The position numbers and the translations under genes are program-made. A DNA stretch of 64,000 nucleotides from Kocuria sp. (GTDB lineage: Bacteria; Actinomycetota; Actinomycetes; Actinomycetales; Micrococcaceae): positions 124,001-188,000 of the forward strand of contig NZ_JAUNTS010000005.1 in NCBI RefSeq assembly GCF_030538595.1. The letters run 5' to 3'. Position 1 is the first letter of the stretch; the number at the start of each line of letters is the position of its first letter. The notes under the pieces are model-generated. The model ran no database searches, was not told where the DNA came from, and saw nothing but the letters and a program-made list of their open reading frames with translations. Of the stretch, positions 45,013-54,947 are shown in pieces.

Positions 45013-45094
45013 GACGGCCCCGGGGGTCCAGCGCGGTACATCACTGCGGGCTGATGCCCGCAGTGACAGCGCCGAACCCTCCGGGGCCGCGGTC
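45013..45094 (-). terminator. terminator after rho, nested hairpin
   Basis: TCACTGCGGG (45041-45050) pairs perfectly with CCCGCAGTGA (45057-45066) around a six-base loop, inside an outer stem GGCCCCGG / CCGGGGCC (about 45016-45093). It separates rho from prfA. Confidence 0.75.
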
Positions 45095-45100
45095 AGCCAA

Positions 45101-47221
45101 CTAGCGGTCGTCGTCCGCCTTGACGTTGAGCGTGGTCTTCTGGACCTGCATCAGGAACTCGGCGTTGGACTGGGTGTCCCGCAGCCGGTTGGTCAGCAGT
45201 TCCAGGGCCTGCTGCTGGTCAAGGCTGGAGAGCACACGACGCAGCTTCCACATGATCTTCAGCTCATCGCCGGACATCAAGTTTTCTTCGCGGCGGGTGC
45301 CGGAGGAGTTGACGTCAACAGCCGGGAAGATGCGCTTGTCAGCCAGCTGGCGGGACAGGCGCAGTTCCATGTTGCCGGTGCCCTTGAACTCTTCAAAGAT
45401 CACTTCATCCATCTTGGAGCCGGTCTCCACCAGGGCAGTGGCCAGGATGGTCAGAGACCCGCCACCCTCAATGTTGCGGGCAGCACCGAAGAAGCGCTTG
45501 GGCGGGTACAGCGCAGCGGAGTCCACACCGCCGGAGAGGATGCGTCCGGAGGCCGGCGCCGCCAGGTTGTAGGCACGGCCCAAACGGGTCATGGAGTCCA
45601 GCAGAACCACCACGTCCATGCCCAACTCCACCAGGCGCTTGGCGCGCTCAATGGCCAGTTCGGCCACGGTGGTGTGATCATCAGCGGGGCGGTCGAAGGT
45701 GGAGGCAATGACCTCACCCTTGACCGTGCGCTGCATGTCTGTCACTTCCTCCGGGCGTTCATCCACCAGCACCATCATCAAGTGGACTTCCGGATTGTTG
45801 GTGGTGATGGCATTGGCAATCGACTGCAGCATCAAGGTCTTGCCGGCCTTGGGCGGGGAGACGATCAGACCGCGCTGGCCCTTGCCGATCGGAGCCACCA
45901 GATCCACCACGCGGGGGCCGATCTTCTTGGGCTCATTCTCCAGGCGCAACCGCTCCTGCGGGTACAACGGCACCAGCTTGGCAAAGTCCACCCGGTCCGT
46001 GAGCTCTTCCGGTTTGCGGCCGTTGACGCTGGTCAACTGCACCAGGGCATTGAACTTTTGCCGCTGGTTGCGGTTGTTCTCCTCCCCTTCACGCGGTGCA
46101 CGAATAGCGCCCACCACGGCATCGCCCTTGCGCAGGTTGTGCTTCTTGACCTGCGCCAGGGACACGTACACATCATTGGAGCCGGGCAGGTAGCCGGAGG
46201 TACGCACAAAGGCGTAGTTGTCCAGCACATCCAGGATGCCCGCCACCGGCAGCAGGACATCATCCTCGGTGGGCTCGGTGTCATCAACCTCTGGACCGTT
46301 GTTGCGGTTCCGGCGGTTGCGCCGGTCATTGCGGTCGTTACGGTTGCGGTTGCGGCGGTTGCGGCGCGATCCGCCGTCGTCATCGGGGCCGTTGTTGCCC
46401 TGGTTGCCGCCGCTCTGGTTGTTGCGGCCCTGATTTCCGGAGCCGTCCTGGTTGCCGGAGCCTTGGCCACCCTGCTTGTTCTTGTTTTGCTTGTTCTTGT
46501 TGCCGGAATCGTTCTTCTGGCCGTCCTGGTTACGGCCCTGACGGTTACGGCGGTTGTTGGAGTCGCCGTCTTGGCTGGACTGGCCACCATTGCCGGACTG
46601 GTCATCCGCACCATTCTGGCCGTTGGACCCGGAGTTCTCCCCGTCCTGGCTCTGGGCGTTCTTGCCGCCCTGACCGTTCTGGTCGCGGTTGCGGCCGCGG
46701 CGCTGGGAGCGGGAGCCCCGTTCGCGGTTGGAGTCGTTACCGCTGTTGTCCTCGGCGGAGTGTGTGGATCCGCCGTCTTCACGGTTCTCTGTTGTGGCGG
46801 CATCAGTATGCGCGGCGGAGTTGCTGTCCTGGCTGGGGGTGGTTTCCCCCGTGGACTGTTGGTTGTCCGCGGACCCGGCGCGGCGGCTGCGGCCCCGCCC
46901 GGTTCGAGCTGCCACCACGGGGGCTTCTTCAGCTCCCGCGGTTGTTTGGGCATCGCTGACGCCGGCCTTGGCGGAAGCACGCTGAGCGGTCTGTTCAATC
47001 TGTTCGGTGACCTTGCGGTCACGGTCGGCCACGCTGCCACCACGCTGGTGAGCCTCAATGGCATCCACCAGCAGGGACTTACGCATCCGGCGAGCGCCGG
47101 TGATACCGAGCTGTGCGGCCAGCGCTTGCAACTGGGCCAGTTTCAGACCGGAGAGGCCTGTGCCCTTGGATGCTGCGGTTTCCTGGTCCGTCCCGGTGTT
47201 CAGGTCGGTGGTTTCGGTCAC
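45101..47221 (-). CDS. rho: transcription termination factor Rho with long arginine/asparagine-rich insertion
   Basis: Rho is the hexameric RNA helicase that ends transcription. The 706 residues comprise the Rho N domain (about 20-60, LQALAAQLGITGARRMRKSLLVDAIE), a very long insertion (about 65-305) rich in Asn, Gln, Gly, Arg and Asp, the cold-shock-like RNA-binding domain (about 310-370, AFVRTSGYLPGSNDVYVS) and the ATPase domain with Walker A SPPKAGKT (about 455-462) and LLDSMTRLGRAYN. Insertions of this kind are typical of high-GC actinobacterial Rho and may bind extra RNA, but this one is long. GTG 47221 has AAGGAAA ahead; the frame open further upstream is non-coding. Confidence 0.95.
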   Translation of the reverse strand: MTETTDLNTGTDQETAASKGTGLSGLKLAQLQALAAQLGITGARRMRKSLLVDAIEAHQRGGSVADRDRKVTEQIEQTAQRASAKAGVSDAQTTAGAEEAPVVAARTGRGRSRRAGSADNQQSTGETTPSQDSNSAAHTDAATTENREDGGSTHSAEDNSGNDSNRERGSRSQRRGRNRDQNGQGGKNAQSQDGENSGSNGQNGADDQSGNGGQSSQDGDSNNRRNRQGRNQDGQKNDSGNKNKQNKNKQGGQGSGNQDGSGNQGRNNQSGGNQGNNGPDDDGGSRRNRRNRNRNDRNDRRNRRNRNNGPEVDDTEPTEDDVLLPVAGILDVLDNYAFVRTSGYLPGSNDVYVSLAQVKKHNLRKGDAVVGAIRAPREGEENNRNQRQKFNALVQLTSVNGRKPEELTDRVDFAKLVPLYPQERLRLENEPKKIGPRVVDLVAPIGKGQRGLIVSPPKAGKTLMLQSIANAITTNNPEVHLMMVLVDERPEEVTDMQRTVKGEVIASTFDRPADDHTTVAELAIERAKRLVELGMDVVVLLDSMTRLGRAYNLAAPASGRILSGGVDSAALYPPKRFFGAARNIEGGGSLTILATALVETGSKMDEVIFEEFKGTGNMELRLSRQLADKRIFPAVDVNSSGTRREENLMSGDELKIMWKLRRVLSSLDQQQALELLTNRLRDTQSNAEFLMQVQKTTLNVKADDDR

Positions 47222-47561
47222 GAAGGTTTCCTTTTCCCTCGAATGGGGCTTCCGGCACTCAGACGCCGGGAGCCTTGATTGGTTGTGCGGGCCGCTGACT
47301 GCGGGCCGCCCACACCCTCTCAGACGGGGTGTGGCTGACTGCGGGTTTCTTGTGCTTGAAGTGTGCAGCGGGGCTGCACGGGACTTCTGAGGCTGGTCTC
47401 TCTCCGTTGAAGAAAGGCAGACAAGGCGGTTGTGAGAACTTGCTCTCACAACTCATCAAGAGCCGCTTGATCCGTATGAAATGTTCAGTGCTGGAACGTA
47501 GGACGTCACGCAGTCATCAGGACATTCATGGGATCAGGGATGCACCCACACGTGGTCTGGA
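47222..47561 (-). other. rho leader region / thrB-rho gap
   Basis: This 340-base stretch has no gene. Its middle holds a direct repeat GCTGACTGCGGG (47294-47305 and 47334-47345) around an 8 bp hairpin CCACACCC/GGGTGTGG (47310-47317 with 47327-47334). This may be an attenuator or promoter region controlling rho. I see no convincing promoter hexamers. Confidence 0.5.
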
Positions 47562-48533
47562 TCAGACCTCTACTTTGGGATGCGTTTCTACTTTAGCACC
47601 CCGGGCGGGTACGACCAGCCGCAGAACACGCCACGTGACGTGTTCACGGTCTGGTTCCGGGTGGGCGGTGAACCGCATGATGTCGGCCTCCGCCTGCTCT
47701 GCCGCCTCTGCTGAGGGCGCCAAAGTGAGGACAGTGGGCCCGGCCCCTGAGATCAGCGCGGCGTGGCCTTGGGCACGTAGGTGAGCCACCAGCGCGACAC
47801 TGGGAGGCATGGCGGGAGCCCTGAATGGCTGATGCAGCCCATCGTGAGTGGCAGGCAGCAACAGCTCGGGGCGGCGGGTCAGGGCCTCCACCAGCAGAGC
47901 GGCGCGGCCGGCGTTGACCGCTGCCGTTCGGTGCTCCACCTCAGCGGGCAGCAAGGAGCGCGCCAGGGCCGTGGAGACCTCGTAATTGGGAATGGCCACC
48001 ACGGGAACGACGTCGGGGTGAACCGCCACCGGGGCACTGTGCCAGTGGCCGGGTTCCCCCCAGGAGATGGTCAGCCCGCCGTAGAGGGACGGGGCAACAT
48101 TGTCCGGGTGGCCTTCCAGCCCTGCACAAACCTGCAAAAGTTCCGTGTCCGTCAGTTGCACCGCTGCGGGCAGCAATGCGTTGGCGGCCACCACACCCGC
48201 CACCACGCAGGTGGCGGAGGAGCCCATGCCGCGACCGTGCGGAATCCGGTTCCGGGTGTGCACCCGCAGCCCGGGCTGTTCCGTGAGCCCTGCGGCAGTC
48301 CACGCGGCGCGCACGGAGCGCAACAGCAGGTGGTCTTCGGTGCGCGGGACTGATTCGCAGCCTTCCCCGTTGAGATCGAACTCAAGCCCCGATTCCAGGA
48401 TCTCCAGGCGGACGGTGTCGTAATGCCCCAGGGCCAGGCCCAAGCTGTCAAAACCCGGGCCCACGTTGCCGCTGGATGCAGGCACCTCAACTGTCACCGC
48501 CTGCCCCGGCTCCAAAACCTCACGCCACTGCAT
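47562..48533 (-). CDS. thrB: homoserine kinase
   Basis: ThrB phosphorylates homoserine in threonine synthesis. It belongs to the GHMP kinases, with the ATP-binding motif PHGRGMGSSAT and the N-terminal PASSGNVGPGFDSLGLAL; ISGAGPTVLTL is the third conserved block. Length 323 residues. ATG 48533 has GAGGTG six bases upstream. It is separated by 75 bases from thrC and probably belongs to the same transcript as hom-thrC. Confidence 0.95.
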   Translation of the reverse strand: MQWREVLEPGQAVTVEVPASSGNVGPGFDSLGLALGHYDTVRLEILESGLEFDLNGEGCESVPRTEDHLLLRSVRAAWTAAGLTEQPGLRVHTRNRIPHGRGMGSSATCVVAGVVAANALLPAAVQLTDTELLQVCAGLEGHPDNVAPSLYGGLTISWGEPGHWHSAPVAVHPDVVPVVAIPNYEVSTALARSLLPAEVEHRTAAVNAGRAALLVEALTRRPELLLPATHDGLHQPFRAPAMPPSVALVAHLRAQGHAALISGAGPTVLTLAPSAEAAEQAEADIMRFTAHPEPDREHVTWRVLRLVVPARGAKVETHPKVEV

Positions 48534-48608
48534 CAGGTGACACCTCTGCTGGTTCTTCTGGTTCCGGTCCCTGATTCAGGGCCCGGTCAAGCTGCTTGAC
48601 CATCTGGA

Positions 48609-49727
48609 TCAGTCCAATCCCAGCGCGGCGGCCACGGACACCACGTCAAAGTCCACGCGTTTGGGCTCGGCCGCTGTGGGGTCCTCCAATTCAGCACCCT
48701 TGACGGCCCACTGGGGATCTTTGAGGCCGTGGCCGGTCACCGTGATCACAATCCGCGCGCCAACGGGGGCGGCACCTTCACGGAACTTCTTGAGCAGTCC
48801 GGCCACACCGGCAGCTGAACCTGGTTCCACGAACACTCCGTCACGGGAGGAGAGGAAACGCTGGGCTTCAATGATCTGCTCATCGGTGACGGACTCAATG
48901 AGTCCACCGGACTCATCGCGGGCAGCAATTGCACTGTCCCAGGACGCCGGATTGCCAATGCGGATGGCCGTGGCAATGGTCTCCGGCTGATCAATCGGGT
49001 GACCTGCCACCAGCGGGGCTGCCCCCGCCGCTTGGAAACCCCACATGATGGGGGTCTTGGAGGCCACGGCCGGAAGTTCGCGGTCGGCGTCGTTGACGGA
49101 GTTGACGTAGGGCTGAGCGTATTCCGTGTAGCCCTTCCAGTACCCGGTGATGTTCCCTGCGTTGCCCACGGGGAGGATGTGGTAGTCCGGGGCATCACCC
49201 AGCGCATCAACCACCTCGAAGGCAGCGGTTTTCTGGCCCTGGATGCGGTAGGGGTTCACGGAGTTGACCAGGAACACCGGGTAGGAGTCCGAGAGCTTGC
49301 GCGCGATCTCCAGGCAGTTGTCAAAGTTGCCGTCGATCTGAATGATGTCCGCGCCATGGGCCACGGCCTGAGCCATCTTCCCCATGGAGATCTTGCCTTC
49401 AGGCACCAACACAGCGCAGCGCATCCCGGCCTGCTTGGCGTAGGCGGCAGCGGAAGCGGAAGTGTTGCCGGTGGAGGCGCACACCACGGCTTTGGCGCCT
49501 TCCTCCTTGGCGCGGGTGATGGCCATGGTCATCCCGCGGTCCTTGAAGGAACCCGTGGGATTCATGCCCTCAAACTTCACCCAGACGTGGTTACCCGTCA
49601 GCTCGGACAGGGCATGGGCCTTGATCAGTGGGGTTCCGCCCTCCCCCATGGTGACCACCGGAGTGGAATCGGTGACCGGAAGACGGTCCCGGTATTCGTT
49701 GATCACGCCTTGCCACAGATGCGCCAT
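48609..49727 (-). CDS. thrC: threonine synthase
   Basis: ThrC converts O-phosphohomoserine to threonine with PLP. The cofactor lysine is K62 in TGSFKDRGM, and [17 protein letters not shown] and [12 protein letters not shown] are typical cofactor-phosphate-binding segments. Length 372 residues. ATG 49727 has GGAGAG ahead; an in-frame start at 49766 is upstream of it. It follows hom by 85 bases. Confidence 0.96.
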   Translation of the reverse strand: MAHLWQGVINEYRDRLPVTDSTPVVTMGEGGTPLIKAHALSELTGNHVWVKFEGMNPTGSFKDRGMTMAITRAKEEGAKAVVCASTGNTSASAAAYAKQAGMRCAVLVPEGKISMGKMAQAVAHGADIIQIDGNFDNCLEIARKLSDSYPVFLVNSVNPYRIQGQKTAAFEVVDALGDAPDYHILPVGNAGNITGYWKGYTEYAQPYVNSVNDADRELPAVASKTPIMWGFQAAGAAPLVAGHPIDQPETIATAIRIGNPASWDSAIAARDESGGLIESVTDEQIIEAQRFLSSRDGVFVEPGSAAGVAGLLKKFREGAAPVGARIVITVTGHGLKDPQWAVKGAELEDPTAAEPKRVDFDVVSVAAALGLD

Positions 49728-49812
49728 GTTGTTCTCTCCAGATTCTTGGGGGCCAAACGCTGCCACGTTCGGGTGAGGTCCAGGTGTGTCCGTGCCCGTC
49801 AGGGCTCGGGTG

Positions 49813-51228
49813 TCAGGTGTGGTTCTCCACGCGGATCAGGCCCCGTAGGTCCAGGACCACGTCCATGTCCCGGATGGCTTCAACGGTGCGGACCAGATCC
49901 GCGTTACGTGCCCGGTGGGTCACAAAGCGCAGCTCAGCCAAACGCTGGTCCGGGTATTCAGGATCAGCCGGAAGGTCACGCTGCTGCATGGTGGAGATCG
50001 ACACCCCGTGCTCGGCAAAAACGGAAGAGATTTCCGCCAGAACGCCGGTTCGGTCAGGGCACAACAGGGTCAGTGAAAAGCTGGTGCGGACATCGTCAAC
50101 GCCGGTGGCCGGAAGGTCCGCATGGAAGGAAGGACCCACTCCGGGGCCACCTGCCACGGAGCGGCGCAGGGCAGCCACCAAGTCACCCATGACGGCAGAG
50201 GCAGTGGGCGCCCCGCCGGCACCTGGGCCGTAAAACATCAGCTCCCCGGCATTCTCAGCCTCCACGAACACGGCGTTGAAGGCACCGTGAACGCCTGCCA
50301 GCGGGTGGGTACGGGGCAGCATGGTGGGAACCACCCGGAGGTTGACCTGCTCCGGCGCTTGCGGCCCGTCCGTCACGCGCTCGGCCACACCCAGCAGTTT
50401 GATCACGTAACCACCCTCACGGGCGGCCTCCACATCTTCCGCGGTCACGCCGGTGATTCCACGGCAGTAGACGTCGTCAAAGCGATAGGAGGAGTGGAAG
50501 GCAATTCCGCCCAGGATGGCCACTTTGGAGGCGGCGTCATGACCTTCGACGTCGGCCGTGGGGTCAGCTTCCGCGTATCCCAGGCGCTGGGCCTCCGCCA
50601 GGGCGTCGTCAAAACTGGCCCCGGTGGTGTCCATCTGGTCCAGGATGTAGTTGGTGGTGCCGTTCATGATGCCCAGCACGCGGTTGACCTTGTCTCCGGA
50701 GAGTGAATCCAGCATGGGCCGCACAATCGGGATGGCCCCGGCCACTGCGGCCTCATAAGAGATGCTGGTGCCGGCCGCCTCTGCTGCTGCATGCAGTTCA
50801 GCCCCGTGCTGCGCCAACAACGCCTTGTTCCCTGAAACCACCGGTTTCCCGGCTTGTAGCGCGCGCAAGATTCGCATCCGAGCGGGCTCCATCCCGCCGG
50901 TCAGCTCAACCACCACATCCGCGGCGTCGATCAGAGCGTCTGCGTCCGTGGTGAACAGGTCACGGGGCAGGTCCACGGTGCGGGGGGCAGTTACGTCGCG
51001 CACCGCCACACCGATCAATTCCGGCCGGGCCCCAATTCGATCCCCCAGTTCATCCGCTTCGTGGAGCAGGATTCGAGCCACTTCAGCCCCCACGTTTCCT
51101 GCTCCCAGCAAGGCCACGCGGACCGTGGGCACAACCCGATCGGCAGCATCGGTGGTGGTGGCAGCGGAGGGAGCAGGCTGCCCGGTGGGTGCGGAGCCGG
51201 CAGCGTTGTGGGCGGCAGCGTTGGTCAC
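49813..51228 (-). CDS. hom: homoserine dehydrogenase
   Basis: Hom reduces aspartate semialdehyde to homoserine. It has the NAD(P)-binding motif [17 protein letters not shown], the substrate-binding [11 protein letters not shown] and [12 protein letters not shown], and a C-terminal ACT domain ([24 protein letters not shown]) that usually gives feedback inhibition by threonine. Length 471 residues. GTG 51228 follows GGAG by six bases; the earlier in-frame start at 51318 is in lysA and not credible. It lies 25 bases after lysA. Confidence 0.96.
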   Translation of the reverse strand: MTNAAAHNAAGSAPTGQPAPSAATTTDAADRVVPTVRVALLGAGNVGAEVARILLHEADELGDRIGARPELIGVAVRDVTAPRTVDLPRDLFTTDADALIDAADVVVELTGGMEPARMRILRALQAGKPVVSGNKALLAQHGAELHAAAEAAGTSISYEAAVAGAIPIVRPMLDSLSGDKVNRVLGIMNGTTNYILDQMDTTGASFDDALAEAQRLGYAEADPTADVEGHDAASKVAILGGIAFHSSYRFDDVYCRGITGVTAEDVEAAREGGYVIKLLGVAERVTDGPQAPEQVNLRVVPTMLPRTHPLAGVHGAFNAVFVEAENAGELMFYGPGAGGAPTASAVMGDLVAALRRSVAGGPGVGPSFHADLPATGVDDVRTSFSLTLLCPDRTGVLAEISSVFAEHGVSISTMQQRDLPADPEYPDQRLAELRFVTHRARNADLVRTVEAIRDMDVVLDLRGLIRVENHT

Positions 51229-51253
51229 GGTGTACTCCAGGATGGTAGGGAAC

Positions 51254-52939
51254 TCAGGCCAGGGGCGTGGGCTCGGAGGGTTCCATGCGGGCAAAAAGGT
51301 CGTCTTCGGTTTCCCCACGCACCATCACGCGCGCTTGAGGTTCACCGGATGTGGTGCTCACCGCAACCACGGTGGGACGCGGTAGCCAGTTGTAGTTGCT
51401 GGACAGCGCCCAGCAATAGGCACCGGTGGCAGGCACCGCCAGGAGATCGCCGGCCGCCAGATCTGCGGGCAGGTAGGTGGAGTTGACCACAACGTCCCCG
51501 GACTCGCAGTGTTTTCCCACCACCCGCGAGAACACGGGTGCAGCCGTGCCCTCCCCGGAGGTGGAATCAGCAACCACGGCGGAGTAGTCCGCACCGTAGA
51601 GAACGGGTCGCGGGTTGTCTGACATGCCGCCGTCCACGGAGACGTAGCGGCGGGACTGACCGGGCTTGACCGTCACTGCCTTCATGGTGCCCACGGTGTA
51701 GAGCGTGATCCCTGCGGGACCAACAATGGAGCGGCCCGGCTCAAAGGAAAGATGCGGCACCGGAAACTCCAGGCGTTGGCAGGTGTCCCGGACGGCTGCG
51801 GCCAATGCTTCTGCAATGTGCTGGGCTGGGCGCGGGCGGTCAGCTTCCGTGTAGGCAATTCCATAGCCTCCGCCCAGGTCCAGTTGGGGCAGCTGGACCC
51901 CGAATTTGGCCCGAACCTCAGCCATGAAGGTCAGCACGCGCTCGGCTGCCTGGGCAAAACCCTCAGCGGCAAAAATCTGGGACCCGATGTGACAGTGGAT
52001 GCCCTGCAAGTCAAGGTTGGGGTGAGCTACGCAGGCGCTCACAGCCCGCATGGCTGCCGATGTGACCGACTCCCCCGCCGATGCAACCCCATCCCCTACG
52101 GGTGCGGCTGCATCCGATGGTGCGGAGGCCACATCTGCGATGCTGCTCTGCCCGTCAGCACTCAGCGCGTCCTGAGCTTGAACGTCCGTGGCCTGCGGCG
52201 GGGCTAGGGAGAGGCCGAATTTTTGGTCCTCGTGCGCGGTTGCAATGAAGTCGTGGGTTTCCGCGTGGATGCCCGGTGTCACACGCAACATGACGGGGGC
52301 GGTGACTCCCAGTGTCCGCGCCAGCCTGCCCACCAGTTCGATCTCAGGCAGGGAATCCACCACAATGCGTCCCACACCCGCGTCCAGTGCTCGCGTGATC
52401 TCAGCCGCTGACTTGTTGTTCCCGTGCAGTGCCATGCGCGCCGGATCCATGCCTCCGCGCATACCGCAGGACATTTCTCCACCGGAGGCCGTGTCCAGAT
52501 TCAGGCCCTCCTCCCGCACCCAGCGCACCACCTCCGGGGTCAGGAAGGACTTACCGGCGTAATAGACGGAAACCTGGGTTCCAATGGCCTCAAAAGCCTG
52601 ATCGAAGGCATCCCGGAACTCGCGGGCACGTGCCCGGAAGGTGTCCTCAGAGACCACGTAGAGCGGTGTGCCGTAGGTTTCGGCCAGCGCGGCTGCGCTC
52701 AGCCCGGAAACGGTCAGCTCGCCGGAATCCCCCCGCCCAAAGGCCTCCGGCCACACGGTGCGGTCCAGCTCCTGCCAGTCGCGTGGAACGCTGAGCCACT
52801 CGGGCGCCAACTCACTGGGGCCGGTTTGCCACGAGTCTTCCCGCGCCACATCCACCATGGGCACGGGGCGTAGACGAAAACCGGTGGTGACGACGTCGTC
52901 GTGGTCATCGAATGGTTCGGACTGCTCGAAATTGCTCAC
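51254..52939 (-). CDS. lysA: diaminopimelate decarboxylase with internal insertion
   Basis: LysA decarboxylates meso-diaminopimelate to lysine using PLP. The cofactor lysine is K130 (VYYAGKSF), with ALHGNNKS, HCHIGSQIF, FEPGRSIVGPAG and the C-terminal CESGDVV and GAYCWALSSNYN all present. Length is 561 residues compared with about 420-470 normally. The excess is an N-terminal tail of about 80 residues and an Ala/Ser/Asp-rich insertion at roughly 248-295, between FGLSL and the HCHIGS block. GTG 52939 has AAAGGA seven bases upstream; the alternative 52945 is too close to that site. It begins two bases after the argS stop. Confidence 0.94.
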   Translation of the reverse strand: MSNFEQSEPFDDHDDVVTTGFRLRPVPMVDVAREDSWQTGPSELAPEWLSVPRDWQELDRTVWPEAFGRGDSGELTVSGLSAAALAETYGTPLYVVSEDTFRARAREFRDAFDQAFEAIGTQVSVYYAGKSFLTPEVVRWVREEGLNLDTASGGEMSCGMRGGMDPARMALHGNNKSAAEITRALDAGVGRIVVDSLPEIELVGRLARTLGVTAPVMLRVTPGIHAETHDFIATAHEDQKFGLSLAPPQATDVQAQDALSADGQSSIADVASAPSDAAAPVGDGVASAGESVTSAAMRAVSACVAHPNLDLQGIHCHIGSQIFAAEGFAQAAERVLTFMAEVRAKFGVQLPQLDLGGGYGIAYTEADRPRPAQHIAEALAAAVRDTCQRLEFPVPHLSFEPGRSIVGPAGITLYTVGTMKAVTVKPGQSRRYVSVDGGMSDNPRPVLYGADYSAVVADSTSGEGTAAPVFSRVVGKHCESGDVVVNSTYLPADLAAGDLLAVPATGAYCWALSSNYNWLPRPTVVAVSTTSGEPQARVMVRGETEDDLFARMEPSEPTPLA

Positions 52940-52941
52940 GG

Positions 52942-54594
52942 TCACATCCTTTCGGGAGCGGATACCCCCAGCAACTCCAGGCCGTTGGCCAGCACCTGAC
53001 CCGTGGCGTCATTGAGCCACAACCGCGTGCGGTGGGTGTCCGTGACCTCCTGCTCGGCCATGGGGGTCACACGGCAGGCACCGTACCAGCGGTGGTAGGC
53101 CCCGGCCAGGGCTTCCAGGTGACGGGCCACGCGGTGGGGTTCACGCAGTTGAGCCGCCTCCGCAACCACTGACGGATACGCACCCAGCGCAGCCAGCAAT
53201 TCGCCCTCGGTCTGGTGGGAGAGCAACCCTGCATCAAATGCCTCCCGGGTCACCCCGGCCGCTTCTGCATTGCGATCCACGGCGCAGGTCCGCGCGTGGG
53301 CGTACTGGACGTAGAACACCGGGTTCTCATTGGACCGCTTGGTCAGCAAGTCCAAGTCAATGTCAATGTTGGAATCCACCGAGTACCGGGTCAGCGAGTA
53401 CCGAGCGGCATCCACACCCACGGCATCCACCAGGTCCTCCATGGTCACCACGGTGCCGGCCCGCTTGGACATTCGCACCGCAACACCATCCTTGACCAGA
53501 TTCACCATCTGGCCAATCATCACCTCAACGGTGGCGGGGTCATCTCCCAGGCTGGCCGCCACGGCTTTCAGACGTGCCACATAGCCGTGGTGATCAGCGC
53601 CCAGCATGTAGATGCACAGATCGGCACCGCGGTCACGCTTGTTCTTGAAGTAGGCAATGTCCCCTGCAATGTAGGCGGCGTTGCCGTCTGACTTGATGAC
53701 CACACGGTCCTTGTCATCACCGTGTTCCGTGGAACGCAACCACCAGGCGCCGTCGTTGAAGTACAGCGAATCCTGAGCTTTCAGCTGCTCCAGCAGGGTT
53801 TCCACAGCGCCGTCTTCAAACAGCGAATTTTCGTGGAACCAGACGTCAAAGTGCACACCGAACTGTTCCAGGGAGTCCTTGATGTCCCCGAACATGAACT
53901 CAACTCCCGCTGACCGGAAAGCCTCCTGGGGGTCAGCAGATTCCAGGGCGTTCGGCTCTGCGGCCAGCACCCGCTGAGCAATCTCAGCAATGTAGTCACC
54001 CCCGTAGCCATCTTCCGGAGTGGGCTGGTGCTCAGCGGCAGCCAGAAGGGACTTGGCAAAGCGGTCGATCTGGGCACCGTGATCGTTGAAGTAGTACTCC
54101 CGGGTGACAGCAGCACCTTGGGATTCAAAGACCCGCGCCAGCGAATCGCCGACGGCAGCCCACCGGGTGCCACCCAGATGGATCGGACCCGTGGGGTTGG
54201 CTGAAACGAACTCCAAGTTGATGGTGGTCCCAGCCATGGACTGGTTGTGCCCGTACTGGCGGCCAGCCTCCACAACGGTGCGCGCCAATTCACCGGCTGC
54301 GGCGGTGTCCAGGGTGATGTTCAGGAAGCCGGGACCTGCGATGTCAACGGAAGCAACGCCGTCGTGTTCCTGGAGACGCTGCTGTAGCACCGCGGCAACT
54401 TCACGCGGTGGTTTACCGACCTTCTTAGTCAGTTGCATGGCAATGTTGGTGGCCCAATCACCGTGGTCACGGTTCTTTGGGCGCTCGATCTTGACGTCAG
54501 GAAGCTCAGCGCCCTCCATGAGGGACAACTCCCCCTGAGTCACGGCCTCACGCAGACATGCGGATACAACGGCAGTCAATTCTTCGGGAGTCAC
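52942..54594 (-). CDS. argS: arginyl-tRNA synthetase
   Basis: Charges tRNA-Arg with arginine. Class I signatures are [15 protein letters not shown] (HIGH-like, HLGG) and the KMSKS-equivalent VRMSKRAGT; the C-terminal DALR-type anticodon-binding domain ends [12 protein letters not shown]. Length 550 residues. GTG 54594 is preceded six bases upstream by TAGACT, implying a leaderless message. The gene heads the leftward argS-lysA-hom-thrC-thrB run. A tRNA-Arg gene lies about 130 bases away on the other strand. Confidence 0.97.
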   Translation of the reverse strand: MTPEELTAVVSACLREAVTQGELSLMEGAELPDVKIERPKNRDHGDWATNIAMQLTKKVGKPPREVAAVLQQRLQEHDGVASVDIAGPGFLNITLDTAAAGELARTVVEAGRQYGHNQSMAGTTINLEFVSANPTGPIHLGGTRWAAVGDSLARVFESQGAAVTREYYFNDHGAQIDRFAKSLLAAAEHQPTPEDGYGGDYIAEIAQRVLAAEPNALESADPQEAFRSAGVEFMFGDIKDSLEQFGVHFDVWFHENSLFEDGAVETLLEQLKAQDSLYFNDGAWWLRSTEHGDDKDRVVIKSDGNAAYIAGDIAYFKNKRDRGADLCIYMLGADHHGYVARLKAVAASLGDDPATVEVMIGQMVNLVKDGVAVRMSKRAGTVVTMEDLVDAVGVDAARYSLTRYSVDSNIDIDLDLLTKRSNENPVFYVQYAHARTCAVDRNAEAAGVTREAFDAGLLSHQTEGELLAALGAYPSVVAEAAQLREPHRVARHLEALAGAYHRWYGACRVTPMAEQEVTDTHRTRLWLNDATGQVLANGLELLGVSAPERM

Positions 54595-54606
54595 CGGGAC
54601 AGTCTA
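54595..54606 (-). promoter_or_regulatory. -10 box, leaderless start of argS
   Basis: On the minus strand TAGACT (54606-54601) is followed by six bases and GTG 54594. There is no Shine-Dalgarno sequence. Confidence 0.55.
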
Positions 54607-54725
54607 GCGGCTGTGTCCGTTCCAGCCGGTCCCGCACGTACGTTCGTGGGGTCCGGGATGTCCGGAGCACACCCGGCGTGGTGATACAGTCTTGGGGTCC
54701 GTCACGGCGATCCCGGGGCGGTCCC

Positions 54726-54798
54726 GCCCGAGTAGCTCAGTGGATAGAGCGCTTGCCTCCGGAGCAAGAAGTCGTAGGTTCGAATCCTATCTCGGGCA
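54726..54798 (+). tRNA. tRNA-Arg (anticodon CCG)
   Basis: A 73-base cloverleaf. Acceptor arms GCCCGAG (54726-54732) and CTCGGGC (54791-54797) pair perfectly; A54798 is the discriminator. The anticodon stem CTTGC/GCAAG encloses CTCCGGA, giving CCG, which reads CGG. The T loop GGTTCGAATCC is standard. CCA is not encoded. Confidence 0.96.
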
Positions 54799-54947
54799 CT
54801 TCTTGTCCCTGATTTCGCGCCTCGTAACCTTAGGCGAGCACCACGAACTCACGCCACACGGTGTCTGTCGCCTTTAACATGGCATATCCAGGTTCACCCC
54901 CAGCGTCCCGATGACAGCGCTGGAAACGCATTGAGAACAGGTCAATT

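Noticed and set aside
44768-47278. 836-codon open frame on the plus strand opposite rho
   Set aside because: Shadow of the Rho low-complexity region; its Val/Leu/Ala-rich run mirrors the Asn/Gly/Arg codons of Rho.
54726-54798. tRNA-Arg as an integration site of a mobile island
   Set aside because: No integrase and no second copy of the tRNA 3' end were seen within the window; kept only as a hypothesis.
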